From Anaerolineae bacterium (GTDB lineage: Bacteria; Chloroflexota; Anaerolineae; JAFGEY01), in NCBI GenBank assembly GCA_016783145.1, contig JADHXD010000001.1, positions 1 to 64,000 on the forward strand: 64,000 bases of DNA, in the 5' to 3' direction. Numbering within the stretch: position 1 is the stretch's first letter; each line of letters opens with the position of its first letter. Below are positions 26,902-35,897 of the stretch, in pieces. The notes beneath the pieces are model-generated. The model had not been told where the DNA came from, ran no database searches, and saw only the letters and a list, made by a program, of their open reading frames with translations. Both the position numbers and the translations under genes were made by a program.

Positions 26902-29556
26902 TCACTTTCCTCGCCTCTTGTAGACCACCGTATTGCCATCCCGGAACGCCACATCCATGAAGTGGTCGAACTTGTCCGCCGCGTTCCCGAACTCTGCACG
27001 CTCCAGGTATCCCACAAAGACGTATGTGACGTCATACTTGTCCATGATGCGGACGGCATCCTGGGCGCTTCCCCCATAGAGCGCGTTCACATCTCGCTCG
27101 CGCTCTGCGATCTCATCGTGCAAGCCGTGCCACTGCCCTTCGTGCCCGGTCCAGCCCATCACCGCGGGCAGTCCGGTGCGGCTGGAAACACGCGCGTGCT
27201 CGTATGAAAAGGATCCGCGCACAGCCTCGACGATTACCGGATGGCCCGTCACATTCTCGTTCAGCCAGGTGATCGCTGCGTGCTCTTCGGGAAGATCGCG
27301 TGCCACAAACGCCGTCCCGTCCAACGTGGCCGGACCGGCGAACCCGTTTGTGCGGTTGATGCTTGCCCCGAGCGGGTAGAGCAGTCCCGCGAACAGGAGC
27401 AGTGCAAAGACGATGCCGAGCACCGATCGCCAGACTACGTGCACCTGCCGACCCTCCAGCACCTCGTACATGCCATACGCTGCGGCCAAACCCAACAGAG
27501 CCCAGGCCTGAAAGTAGAACTTGAACACGGTGTTCATGCGCGTGCCGAACGCGTCACGCAGGTACACAAACTCGACACTAAAGATGAGCAGCAGCCCCGT
27601 AAGGGAGAGCAGCAGTGCAAAGCTCAGGCTGGAGGATGGCGCTTCGAGCTCTCCAAGATGTTCCTCGTTCCTGCGCGAGAACACCGTCCGCGCAAACCAA
27701 AGGAGAATGGCAGCAAGGAACAGCGACAGGACGACAAAGGTCCACGGTCCAGCGGACAGGCCAAGCGCCCGGAACTGCTGCGGCAGCAGGCCCAGGCGAA
27801 TGCGCAGGCTGACCCCCAGCAGCGAGCCCAGTGTCTGCGACCCAAGGAATTGCTGCACCTGAGGGTTGGCCAGTGCGTCGTCGATATAGGTCCGCATAGA
27901 AGGAGACAGGACAACTGGCACCAGCACCAGGAGCAACAGGACTGGGAAACAGAGCATGGTCCCCGCCCAGATCGGCAGGCCCTGGCGGAGCAGCGTCCTG
28001 CCAGTCACCCTCTTTGCTTTCCACAGTTCCGCATAGAGCGCACCCAGCAACGCCGCCAGCACGCTCAAGTAGGTACCAAACATCAGAAAGAGCTGCGAAA
28101 AACGCGAGACGTTGAACAGGTTGGGCAGGATACCCGCGCCGGCCCGGGGCCGGCTGTAGAGCCAATACGGAAGGTAAAGGATCACGCTGGCGGCACCCAT
28201 CTCCAGGGCCCGAAAAACGACCTGGCGCAGCCAGGGAGCGGATGCCAGGAACCTGGCTTCTCTCTTTGCCAGCGCACGTTCGATCAGCGTCCTGGAGGCG
28301 AGATCTGGATGTGCGTAGCGGTTGAGTCCGTAGGCGACGACGAGCACAAAGTAGTAGAAGGGCATATCCCAGCTATTCAGAAAGCCGACGGCCCCAAGGC
28401 ATAGGTAGACCAGCCACCATTCCGCCTCTGTCGGCGCTGCCGTGGACAAGAGCAGGTTGAGCGCGAGCGCGAGCGCCAGGAACACAAAGGGATAGGCCAG
28501 CACATGCGGGTGCATATCGCCGAGGAGAAAGCTGAAGGCCGGGAACTCGTCGATCACCTCCATGTCGTTACCGGTCAGACCCTTGTCGTGGATCACGCGC
28601 GATGCACGCCACCACCACCAACCATCTGTCGGGTACCACGTTCCGCTGACCGTGCCGCGAGTGGTCAGATTCTTGACGTCGATCCAATCCCAGAAAGGAT
28701 GGTGGCTGACAATGCGTCCCTGCTCGTCCACCGTCACTCCGACGCCGTTCGCGTGCAGGAACTCCAGAGCACCCTCTAGGTTGCCGACCAGCGGGATCAG
28801 TACTGCTGCGATGACGCCGTAGTAGATCGCCGCTCGCGCCACCTTGCGCAGGCTCTCGCGCGACCTGGTCCGCACCCTCGCGCGCGCGGCCACGAACACC
28901 ATATCATAGACTACGCTGAACGCTCCACTGGCAGTCAAGGCAAAGAGCATCGCGATGCCCAGGTTGAACGCATAGTTGGTGGGAATGTGCGCAAACTTGG
29001 CCAGGGTAGCCACTATCACGTAGCCAAAGTAGTAGTAGCTAATGCTGTATCCTGACATCCAGGGATCGTAGGGCGGAAAGCGCTCACTCCGCACGATGGC
29101 GTTCAAGAAGGCAAACTCCATCGGCTTTTCTGTCACCGCGATGTCCGGGTCATACGCCTGGTAGAAAACCATCAGGGCGAAGGCCAGGGTGAAGACGAGT
29201 TCGCTTGCAAGCACCGTGACCCAGTGCTTGCGCACCCACGCCAGGAGCGTTTCCCCTCTTGACTCACGCTGCCCGATCTCCTGGCGATACAGGAGCACGC
29301 CTGCCACCAGGCATAGTACTGACGATACCAGGATGTTTCCCCACGAATTACGGAGAAAGCCAAGCGTGCCCAACATCCACAAGGTATAGTTGACGACGAT
29401 CAGCCCCAACGGCTTGGAGAGGGCATATCCTCGGTCGGGCAGGTGCCGGAAGAGGCGAAAGGCCAGGGGGAGCGCCAACAAACCCGCGCCCTCAAGCACA
29501 AGCCACCACGTCAAGGCATAGACGACTTCACGGCTCGTATCCGGGATCAACGCCAA
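26902..29556 (-). CDS. YYY/DUF2298 membrane protein (Chlor_Arch_YYY family)
   Basis: An 884-residue membrane protein with about 18 hydrophobic segments. It belongs to the family named for its tyrosine motif, here SGYSISYYYFGYVIVATLAKF near residue 170, known from Chloroflexi and archaea and of unproven function. PPYDPWMSGY just before it and GDMHPHVLAYPF later are also conserved. The soluble C-terminal part (residues ~735-884, with ARVSSRTGLPAVMGW and YDVTYVFVGYLERAEFG) matches the end of the 31004-35575 product, so the two are paralogues. It starts with TTG at 29556 with a GAGG site nine bases upstream. Likely part of a surface glycosylation machine. Confidence 0.82.
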   Translation of the reverse strand: MALIPDTSREVVYALTWWLVLEGAGLLALPLAFRLFRHLPDRGYALSKPLGLIVVNYTLWMLGTLGFLRNSWGNILVSSVLCLVAGVLLYRQEIGQRESRGETLLAWVRKHWVTVLASELVFTLAFALMVFYQAYDPDIAVTEKPMEFAFLNAIVRSERFPPYDPWMSGYSISYYYFGYVIVATLAKFAHIPTNYAFNLGIAMLFALTASGAFSVVYDMVFVAARARVRTRSRESLRKVARAAIYYGVIAAVLIPLVGNLEGALEFLHANGVGVTVDEQGRIVSHHPFWDWIDVKNLTTRGTVSGTWYPTDGWWWWRASRVIHDKGLTGNDMEVIDEFPAFSFLLGDMHPHVLAYPFVFLALALALNLLLSTAAPTEAEWWLVYLCLGAVGFLNSWDMPFYYFVLVVAYGLNRYAHPDLASRTLIERALAKREARFLASAPWLRQVVFRALEMGAASVILYLPYWLYSRPRAGAGILPNLFNVSRFSQLFLMFGTYLSVLAALLGALYAELWKAKRVTGRTLLRQGLPIWAGTMLCFPVLLLLVLVPVVLSPSMRTYIDDALANPQVQQFLGSQTLGSLLGVSLRIRLGLLPQQFRALGLSAGPWTFVVLSLFLAAILLWFARTVFSRRNEEHLGELEAPSSSLSFALLLSLTGLLLIFSVEFVYLRDAFGTRMNTVFKFYFQAWALLGLAAAYGMYEVLEGRQVHVVWRSVLGIVFALLLFAGLLYPLGASINRTNGFAGPATLDGTAFVARDLPEEHAAITWLNENVTGHPVIVEAVRGSFSYEHARVSSRTGLPAVMGWTGHEGQWHGLHDEIAERERDVNALYGGSAQDAVRIMDKYDVTYVFVGYLERAEFGNAADKFDHFMDVAFRDGNTVVYKRRGK

Positions 29557-29598
29557 TGAACTCTACCTCACCCACCAGACAGTGCGCCAGACAGCACG

Positions 29599-30432
29599 TT
29601 AGCGCACAGATCTCGCGATTCGCAGCGCCTCATCTTTGGAAAGCGTGTCTGTTTCCAATTCAAGCAACAGGCCATCCCTCTCCCAGAGCACAGTGTACGT
29701 CTCACCCTGACGCGACATCGTCAGCAAGGTGCCAGGCACTCCCGAGACCTCCACCTGCTCAAATGCGGTGACCACATCGTCTGCTACCTGGAATCCGCTG
29801 ATGCCGCCATACTGCCTGAACAGGAGGCGATACTGCCGCAAGCACACGCCACACGGCGCGCCCTCTGCGCCGTAGCACTGCTCGACAAAGAAAGGCTGCG
29901 AAATCCATGCCGGCAAATCGGGGTAGGACACGGCAGTGATCTCTTGCAGCTCATATGCTTCCGGCAGCGTCCGTGGTACAGAAGGCGCTCGTCCCATGAG
30001 AAGTTCGGCGGCGACCAGATCGCGCAGTGCCTCTCGAACCTCCCGGGTTGGGACATCGCTCTCCAGCGTCGGCGTCAGTTCCACACGTGTCTGACCCAGC
30101 AGCGCGCGCATCATCGCTGCTCCGACCTCTTGGCCGTTGGGCACAACCACCCACAGGAGCAGGAACACGAACACCGCCGTCATCGCCCCGGAAACGACGG
30201 ATGTCCACGACCGCGCCTGTGGGGCCGGCGGCGACCGGACGATGGCCTGGACCCGGCGCTCCAGCTCTGCAGGCACGGGCGGAAACCGATTATTGGCCTG
30301 ACTCAGGCGTTGAGCGATCGACAGCTCGCCAGAGACCGGCAGCGAACCTTTTTCCTCGCCATCCGATCGCGCATCGCCCAGCAGACGATTGACTTCCTGA
30401 TTCAGTCGATGGGCCGCTTTCCACCTTCTCAC
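29599..30432 (-). CDS. Probable anti-sigma factor with one membrane helix and DUF4367-like sensor
   Basis: 277 residues: a cytoplasmic N-terminal part (1-75) with RLNQEVNRLLGD, one membrane helix at ~82-100 (SGAMTAVFVFLLLWVVV), and an extracytoplasmic domain. The last 60 residues (SGVPGTLLTMSRQGETYTVLWERDGLLLELET then LSKDEALRIARSVR) resemble DUF4367 domains found on anti-sigma factors. Its GTG start overlaps the ECF sigma gene by four bases, the classical arrangement of a sigma/anti-sigma pair. A C-x5-C-x2-C cluster near residue 190 might be redox- or metal-sensitive. Confidence 0.75.
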   Translation of the reverse strand: MRRWKAAHRLNQEVNRLLGDARSDGEEKGSLPVSGELSIAQRLSQANNRFPPVPAELERRVQAIVRSPPAPQARSWTSVVSGAMTAVFVFLLLWVVVPNGQEVGAAMMRALLGQTRVELTPTLESDVPTREVREALRDLVAAELLMGRAPSVPRTLPEAYELQEITAVSYPDLPAWISQPFFVEQCYGAEGAPCGVCLRQYRLLFRQYGGISGFQVADDVVTAFEQVEVSGVPGTLLTMSRQGETYTVLWERDGLLLELETDTLSKDEALRIARSVR

Positions 30433-30941
30433 GGTGACTCCTCGGCTTCCAGTACCGCACGCATCTTGCGCAACGCGCGAAACAGGATGACGCCCACATT
30501 TCCCGCACGCAGTCCCATTGCTCTGCCAATGGACCGATTGGTCAGGCCGGCAAAGAACCTGAGACGAACGATCTCACGCTCGCGCTCGGACAGCGTCGCC
30601 AGCGCCCCGCGCATCCTCGTCACCTCTTCCGAGTTCACGATCTGGCTCTCGACCGGCAGGTTCGGAGCAGGACAATTCAGCGCACTCTCCAGCGGCAAGT
30701 CCCGCCGCCGATGGCGATAGTAGCTGGCAACCACGTTGCGGGCGATGCGAAAGAGCCATCCCCCAAACGCGTCCTCATCCCGCAACATCGACAGCCGGGA
30801 TAGGGCACGCTCAAACGCCAGCGCGGCAAGGTCTTGAGCTACGGCTTCCTCATCCACGCGCAAGCGCATATAGTTGAGCACGCGAGGCAGGTACACTGCA
30901 TAGTGCTGGACAAAGAGTTCATACTTGCCTCGTCGGTCCAC
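30429..30941 (-). CDS. ECF-type RNA polymerase sigma factor
   Basis: A 170-residue group IV sigma factor. Region 2 is at about residues 8-75 (DEEAVAQDLAALAFERALSR and AFGGWLFRIARNVVASYYRH) and region 4 at about 112-165 (LSEREREIVRLRFFAGLTNRSIGRAMGL, a helix-turn-helix). The GTG at 30941 has a GAGGAGTG site seven bases upstream. It sits in the middle of the membrane glycosylation operon, 62 bp after the giant GT39-YYY gene and coupled to the anti-sigma gene. Its target promoters are not evident; I found no repeated unusual promoter in the operon, and the operon's own promoter looks sigma-70-like. Confidence 0.92.
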   Translation of the reverse strand: MDRRGKYELFVQHYAVYLPRVLNYMRLRVDEEAVAQDLAALAFERALSRLSMLRDEDAFGGWLFRIARNVVASYYRHRRRDLPLESALNCPAPNLPVESQIVNSEEVTRMRGALATLSEREREIVRLRFFAGLTNRSIGRAMGLRAGNVGVILFRALRKMRAVLEAEESP

Positions 30942-31003
30942 AGTGCACTCCTCGTCTCAAGCTCTATGCATAGGGACGCGAAAACGGCCCGAGTATTACA
31001 GGA

Positions 31004-34000
31004 CTACTGCTCCACTTTGTAGATCGTCACCTGTTCGTTTTGATAGGCCACTGACAGATACCGGCGAAAGGCAAGCTGCTCAAACTTGCCCGCCGCGTGC
31101 GGATATTGGGTCCTTTCCAGAGGCCCAATGTACACATACTCGACGTCCAGCTCGCGGAGCAGGTCGAGGGTCCTTTCGAGACTGGCCGTGTGAAACAAAT
31201 CGTTCGCCTTTCCACTCCGCTCGCCCACCTGCCAGGCATAGCGCTGCTCGGACTCGTGCATGCCGATCAGCGTCGGAAGCCCGGTATGGCTGGATACACG
31301 CACGCCGAACTCCCGATAGTAGCCGATCGGGGCCTCAGCCAGGACGGGCGTACCCTCCACGTGCTCTCTTAGCCAGCGGATCGCCTCATAGTCCCCTTGC
31401 AGGTGGATCCGATTGCCTTCGTTGGGCCAGGAATAGGTGCCCACCGTCATAAACGCCATTCCGTCCAGTGTGCCGATCGCGGGGCGTTCTCCCGGAAAAC
31501 GATCCATCACGCGCGCGGGTGTGCCCAGCACGGGATACAGAGCGGCAGACACGAGGAGCGCCCCCAGGAGGAACGTCCAGATCCAAGCCCAGCCTTTCGA
31601 CCACCTCTCGACCGCATGCCAGATCTCGGGCAGTGACGCTCCCACGGCAACGGCCAACATCACCCATACCTGCAGGTAGAACTTGAACAAAGTGTTCATG
31701 CGCCACCACCCTGCTTGATCGCCGTCAAGGTGGTCCTTGAGGTAAAAGAGCTCAACCCCCACTAGCAGGAGAAAAGCCGTAAAGATCAGTGCCATGACAA
31801 AGCGGCCCTCACGCGTCAGGCTGCGCTGCAGGAGCAACGCTGCCGCCAAGATCACCAAGGGCACCATCAACGCTACGACCCAGTATCCCCTCCACGCCCC
31901 CCATGCCAGGGCCACGACCAGCAGGATCGCTCCCCAGACAGAAAAACGGTAGCTGCCTCTGGCCTCGCGTACCAGCAGGCTGTACAACTCCTCGACGCGG
32001 TGCAGGCGGGACAGGTGGTGGCCCACCAGGCGCGCAAGGCGCAGAATCGCCCAGCGAGAGCGCTGCACCGAGAGCGTGATCAGCAGGAACGTGACAAGCA
32101 CGAACAAAGAGAACCCCCACACCGTGAGGAACTCACCCAGCTTGGTATGCCCTCGACCCAGGCTCCAACCAAGGCCGACATAGAGGGCCGTATAGTACTT
32201 GAAAAACGGCGCGTATAGCAGCAAGCTGACCCCAGCCAGCCCGACACCCGCCAAAAGTGCCGGCACAACACCGCGCCTGCCGTGCGTGCGCACCCAAGAA
32301 AAGAGCAAGATCAGCCCGCTGAATCCGGCATAGGCGGGCCAATCCCAGGTGTTGATCGCTGCCAGCGCGCCCAGCGCGACGGCCCACAGAGCCCAACTCA
32401 GCACACCGCCCCAATCAAGCCGGCGCTTGAGGTGCCGACTGCCACCCAATGACGGTGTGCCCTCGTCCCCAGGGAGGCTCTCGACGCTGTCTACAGAACC
32501 GGTTCGGGCAGGATCTGGCCTGCGACACAGCCAGCTCAGAGCCAGGGCAAGGACCACCAATGTGAACGGGATGTTGATCATGTGCGGGTGTAGGTCGGCG
32601 AACAGAAAGCTCCAGTAGGGGAACTCGTTGATCGTCAGCCCGACCACGCGGCTGGGATCCCAGTAGTTGAACCCCGCAAACTGGGTCTCCCGGGCCAGGA
32701 TCCGCATCGCGCCTGTCACGGCACGCACCAGGGCCTCCAGGCCAGGGATCCGGCTGGTGAACTGGCTTTGACTTGCCCATCCCAGGCGCTCGATGACCTG
32801 TGTGGCGCTGGCCAGATTGCCGAGGACTCCCACGCAGAGCGCCGCCAGCAAGCCGTGGGCGACCCCGAACCCCGGGGACTCGCTCGCGTTCCCTCGCCTG
32901 GCCCAGACCTTGCCCGCCAGTGTATACCCGATGGAGAACGCATTGCTTATCGTCAGTGCAAAGAGCAGGGGAACGGCCAGGTTGAAAGCCACTGTCGACT
33001 CGATGCCGGTCAGCCTGGTGAGGATCGAGACCAAGAGGTGGCCATAGTAGTAGTAGTTGAGATACCCACCGGAGAAATAGGGATCGTACGGCGGCAAGTA
33101 CGCACTGCGTAGGCAGGCGTTCAGATAGGCGATGTCCATCCCTTTCTCGCCACCGTTCCAGGGCTGCCACAGATCAGGGTTCAGAATGCGGATGATGACA
33201 AAGAGCAGGAATGCCAGTCCAAAGGTCACCTCGCCGATGACGACGACGCGCCACTTGCGGCGCAAGAACGCCGCCATCTGTCCTCGCCTCCACCAAACCA
33301 CGAGGCCGGAGGCCAGGGCCAGGAGCGCGATCGCAGCGTACGTCAGGGGTAAACCATTCTTCAGCCAGTGCAGACTGGACGGCAGCCAGACCAGGTAGCC
33401 AAGGACCAGCATTCCAATCGAACGCGTGAGCAGGTATCCGCGGTCGCGAAGGCCCTGGAACACTGCAAAAGTCAGCGGCCAGGCCAGCCAGCCCAACAGA
33501 GCGACCGCCAACCACCAGATGCTCACCGCGCCCCAAGTTGACTCGCTGGCCCAACGATTCCATCCCAGGCCAGAGACCACGGGCAGCTCTCCGACCGGTC
33601 TATCGAGCAGAAGCGTGCGTGTGGCGTCCTCTTGGGCGGTGGGTTTGCGATCCAGGATCGACAGCAGATCGAGCTTCTCCGTGGGTTCCCACACCGGCTG
33701 GATAGACAACACCCCGGCAAACAACTTGTCCCACTCCAGCCCGTCCAGGTCGCGCACCTTGCGAAAGACGATGGGCTTGGGATGATCATAGACGGTAAAG
33801 CTCTCATCGGCATCGTCATCTACGATCTCGGCGCCCAAGATGCCAGGATAAGCTGTGAACTCGCGTGCCCGCACGTATCCCAGTTTCTCTTCAAAGAGCA
33901 GGCGATAGAACTCTGTGCCCAACGGGTAGCGCTTTGGCAGGCGTGGGATCGTCCGGTAGAGACGGTTGGTCGCCAGGACCAGGTAATCCGCCTCCTTGAG

Positions 34001-35575
34001 CACGGAGCGGATCAGCAGATACTTGTCGTACCCGTCTCGTTCATACATCGGCAGTGTGACATGTCTGTAGCCGTGCTCGCCCGGGCTGGCCCGGTCCTCC
34101 GGAAGGGACAGAGGGAGGTGGTCATCCCAGTGTTCGACAGCGATCACCGACCCATCCGGCACCTGGGCATAGATCCATCGCGAGGCCTGGACCCACGGGT
34201 GCGTCTGGGCATACACGCGCATAAACGCCAGCGCCCACAGGCTTGCACCGACCAGGACAACATAGGGCAGGCTGGCAAGCGCCCCACGGACTGCGGGCCG
34301 GGCGCGGCGGAGCGCCGGACGTGCATCCATGTCCGCCATCTGGCTGCGTGCCCATCTGCTGATCTCGTACAGCATCGCCGCAGCCATCAAGACGAACAGC
34401 GGCAGCAGAGGAAGCATATAGCGCATAAACTTGACCATGAACGAACCGGTCATCGCAAAGTAGGGGATCGCCCAGCCGAGGAGCACCAGCTCTTCCGCGT
34501 GCGGGCGCTGGAACTGCCGCACGATTACCCACCCAAAGCCAGAGAGCGCGGCAATTCCCAGGGGCCAGCCCAATCCCCAGCGGACCTGCTGCACAATGTG
34601 ATATAGGAACGGCGTGGTATTCCGGTATTGTCGAGTAAACGGCCAGTCAGTCTCGCCGCGCACCATCGCTCCCTGCTCGGTGATCTGCTTGAGATAGAGT
34701 TTGAGGTCAAGGACGGCAAAGGGTGACGCGATCAGGAAGGCCAGCGCGGCAGAAAGCAAGCTGAGCAAGATGTTCGCCCACGAGCACCGCAGTATCCCGA
34801 TCGCCCGATGTCGCTGGGGGCTACCCACGCAACGCGCGGCCCGGATCACCTGAGCGACCACGAGCACCGCGACGAGCGGCAGGGCACTGAACTTGGAGGC
34901 CACGGCGAACCCAGCCGCTGCCCCGGCCCAGATCGTGGGCCCTATGCTCTCCTTCCCGGCCTGCGCCACGCACACGGAGCCATATACGGAGAGAGTGATG
35001 AAAAAGGTGGTGATCACGTCGAACGTAGAGAAATGGGATAGCTGCACGTGCAGCACCGTAACAGCCACCAGCGCCGCCGCCAGCAGACCGACGCGTTCCC
35101 GGTAAACCCGTCGCCCCATCAAGTAGACCAGATAGATCGTACCCAGATCAAAGAGAGCGGAGAGGATCCGGCCTGTGACATGGATCGCCGCGTATTCGCC
35201 GTACGCCTCCAGCTCACGAGCAAGCGCCGCGTAGCAAGGAGACCATTGAGCCATCTTGCGTCCGGCGCCAGCCAACGCGTGACCGGCCAGCGACTGGAGG
35301 TAGAGAGGCAGGTGCCCGTAGGCAAAGCTGCGCACCTGGCCCCCTCCCTTCCCATCGGGCACCCACAGCGGATTGAGCGTGGACCGGCGCGGATCGAGCA
35401 CCTCGCTCGCTCGCTCGGGCCAGGTGATCGTCGGCGCGACCATCGCGATCCACCGCTCGTCAGGATGGCTGTGTTGGCCGCTGTCCCAGTTCAGGCCATA
35501 GAAGCGCAGCCCTGCCGCGACGATCAAGACAAGCGCCAAGATCCAATGTGAGGCGGTTCGTTTCGGTGATTCCAT
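31004..35575 (-). CDS. GT39 mannosyltransferase-like domain fused to a YYY/DUF2298 membrane domain
   Basis: A 1523-residue fusion. The ATG at 35575 (MESPKRTASHW) has AAGGAC upstream. Residues ~10-640 form a GT39/PMT-like transferase with the catalytic acid pair in SGQHSHPDERWIAMVAP and PFAVLDLKLYLKQI. From ~690 on the protein is a complete YYY membrane protein: PPYDPYFSGGYLNYYYYGHLLVSILTRL, NEFPYWSFLFADLHPHMINIPF, and a soluble end (VRVSSHTGLPTLIGMHE) shared with the 26902-29556 gene. More than 25 membrane helices are expected. The fusion implies that the transferase and the YYY protein act as one unit on a lipid-linked sugar. First gene of the ~20-kb minus-strand operon. Confidence 0.85.
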   Translation of the reverse strand: MESPKRTASHWILALVLIVAAGLRFYGLNWDSGQHSHPDERWIAMVAPTITWPERASEVLDPRRSTLNPLWVPDGKGGGQVRSFAYGHLPLYLQSLAGHALAGAGRKMAQWSPCYAALARELEAYGEYAAIHVTGRILSALFDLGTIYLVYLMGRRVYRERVGLLAAALVAVTVLHVQLSHFSTFDVITTFFITLSVYGSVCVAQAGKESIGPTIWAGAAAGFAVASKFSALPLVAVLVVAQVIRAARCVGSPQRHRAIGILRCSWANILLSLLSAALAFLIASPFAVLDLKLYLKQITEQGAMVRGETDWPFTRQYRNTTPFLYHIVQQVRWGLGWPLGIAALSGFGWVIVRQFQRPHAEELVLLGWAIPYFAMTGSFMVKFMRYMLPLLPLFVLMAAAMLYEISRWARSQMADMDARPALRRARPAVRGALASLPYVVLVGASLWALAFMRVYAQTHPWVQASRWIYAQVPDGSVIAVEHWDDHLPLSLPEDRASPGEHGYRHVTLPMYERDGYDKYLLIRSVLKEADYLVLATNRLYRTIPRLPKRYPLGTEFYRLLFEEKLGYVRAREFTAYPGILGAEIVDDDADESFTVYDHPKPIVFRKVRDLDGLEWDKLFAGVLSIQPVWEPTEKLDLLSILDRKPTAQEDATRTLLLDRPVGELPVVSGLGWNRWASESTWGAVSIWWLAVALLGWLAWPLTFAVFQGLRDRGYLLTRSIGMLVLGYLVWLPSSLHWLKNGLPLTYAAIALLALASGLVVWWRRGQMAAFLRRKWRVVVIGEVTFGLAFLLFVIIRILNPDLWQPWNGGEKGMDIAYLNACLRSAYLPPYDPYFSGGYLNYYYYGHLLVSILTRLTGIESTVAFNLAVPLLFALTISNAFSIGYTLAGKVWARRGNASESPGFGVAHGLLAALCVGVLGNLASATQVIERLGWASQSQFTSRIPGLEALVRAVTGAMRILARETQFAGFNYWDPSRVVGLTINEFPYWSFLFADLHPHMINIPFTLVVLALALSWLCRRPDPARTGSVDSVESLPGDEGTPSLGGSRHLKRRLDWGGVLSWALWAVALGALAAINTWDWPAYAGFSGLILLFSWVRTHGRRGVVPALLAGVGLAGVSLLLYAPFFKYYTALYVGLGWSLGRGHTKLGEFLTVWGFSLFVLVTFLLITLSVQRSRWAILRLARLVGHHLSRLHRVEELYSLLVREARGSYRFSVWGAILLVVALAWGAWRGYWVVALMVPLVILAAALLLQRSLTREGRFVMALIFTAFLLLVGVELFYLKDHLDGDQAGWWRMNTLFKFYLQVWVMLAVAVGASLPEIWHAVERWSKGWAWIWTFLLGALLVSAALYPVLGTPARVMDRFPGERPAIGTLDGMAFMTVGTYSWPNEGNRIHLQGDYEAIRWLREHVEGTPVLAEAPIGYYREFGVRVSSHTGLPTLIGMHESEQRYAWQVGERSGKANDLFHTASLERTLDLLRELDVEYVYIGPLERTQYPHAAGKFEQLAFRRYLSVAYQNEQVTIYKVEQ

Positions 35576-35613
35576 TCGACGTCCTTGAGAACAGCAACCT
35601 GAGAGCGCGGGAT

Positions 35614-35642
35614 ATTGTATCATCACCGAGCCTTTCAGGCAA
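35614..35642 (-). promoter_or_regulatory. Sigma-70 promoter of the long glycosylation operon
   Basis: On the minus strand, TTGCCT (35642-35637) and TACAAT (35619-35614) are separated by 17 bp. The start is predicted near 35607, about 30 bases before the ATG at 35575. Confidence 0.7.
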
Positions 35643-35655
35643 GACGACAACAAGA

Positions 35656-35685
35656 GAGCCCTCGCCCAGGATCAGGTGAGGGCTC
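35656..35685 (-). terminator. Hairpin terminator just upstream of the operon promoter
   Basis: GAGCCCTC (35656-35663) pairs with GAGGGCTC (35678-35685). On the minus strand it is followed by a T-rich but interrupted run (TCTTGTTGTCGTCTT). It would end transcription from the 35898-37064 gene. Confidence 0.5.
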
Positions 35686-35897
35686 CAATCAAGATAGATT
35701 TGCGAAAGCACAATCGCTGTGATGGCGCAGTTGGACAGCAACCCGGCACGCGTGCTCCGACTGGCCCGGCTCTGCGCTCAGATATGGACGCAACAGAACG
35801 TCCACGGGACCTTCTCAAGCAGGAGCAGGGATCTACATCGATGCCCTGCGTGACGTACGCCATCAGTGGTGAGCGCCCTCCGGAACAAAGGGCACAC
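35686..35897. other. Intergenic stretch without recognisable gene
   Basis: Together with the terminator and promoter this completes the 322-bp gap between 35575 and 35898. A 63-codon open frame on the minus strand has no ribosome site or family similarity. I see no further element. Confidence 0.5.

Noticed and set aside
35672..35863. 63-codon minus-strand frame in the gap before the glycosylation operon
   Set aside because: It runs into the hairpin terminator, has no ribosome site and has Cys/Arg-rich composition without a pattern.
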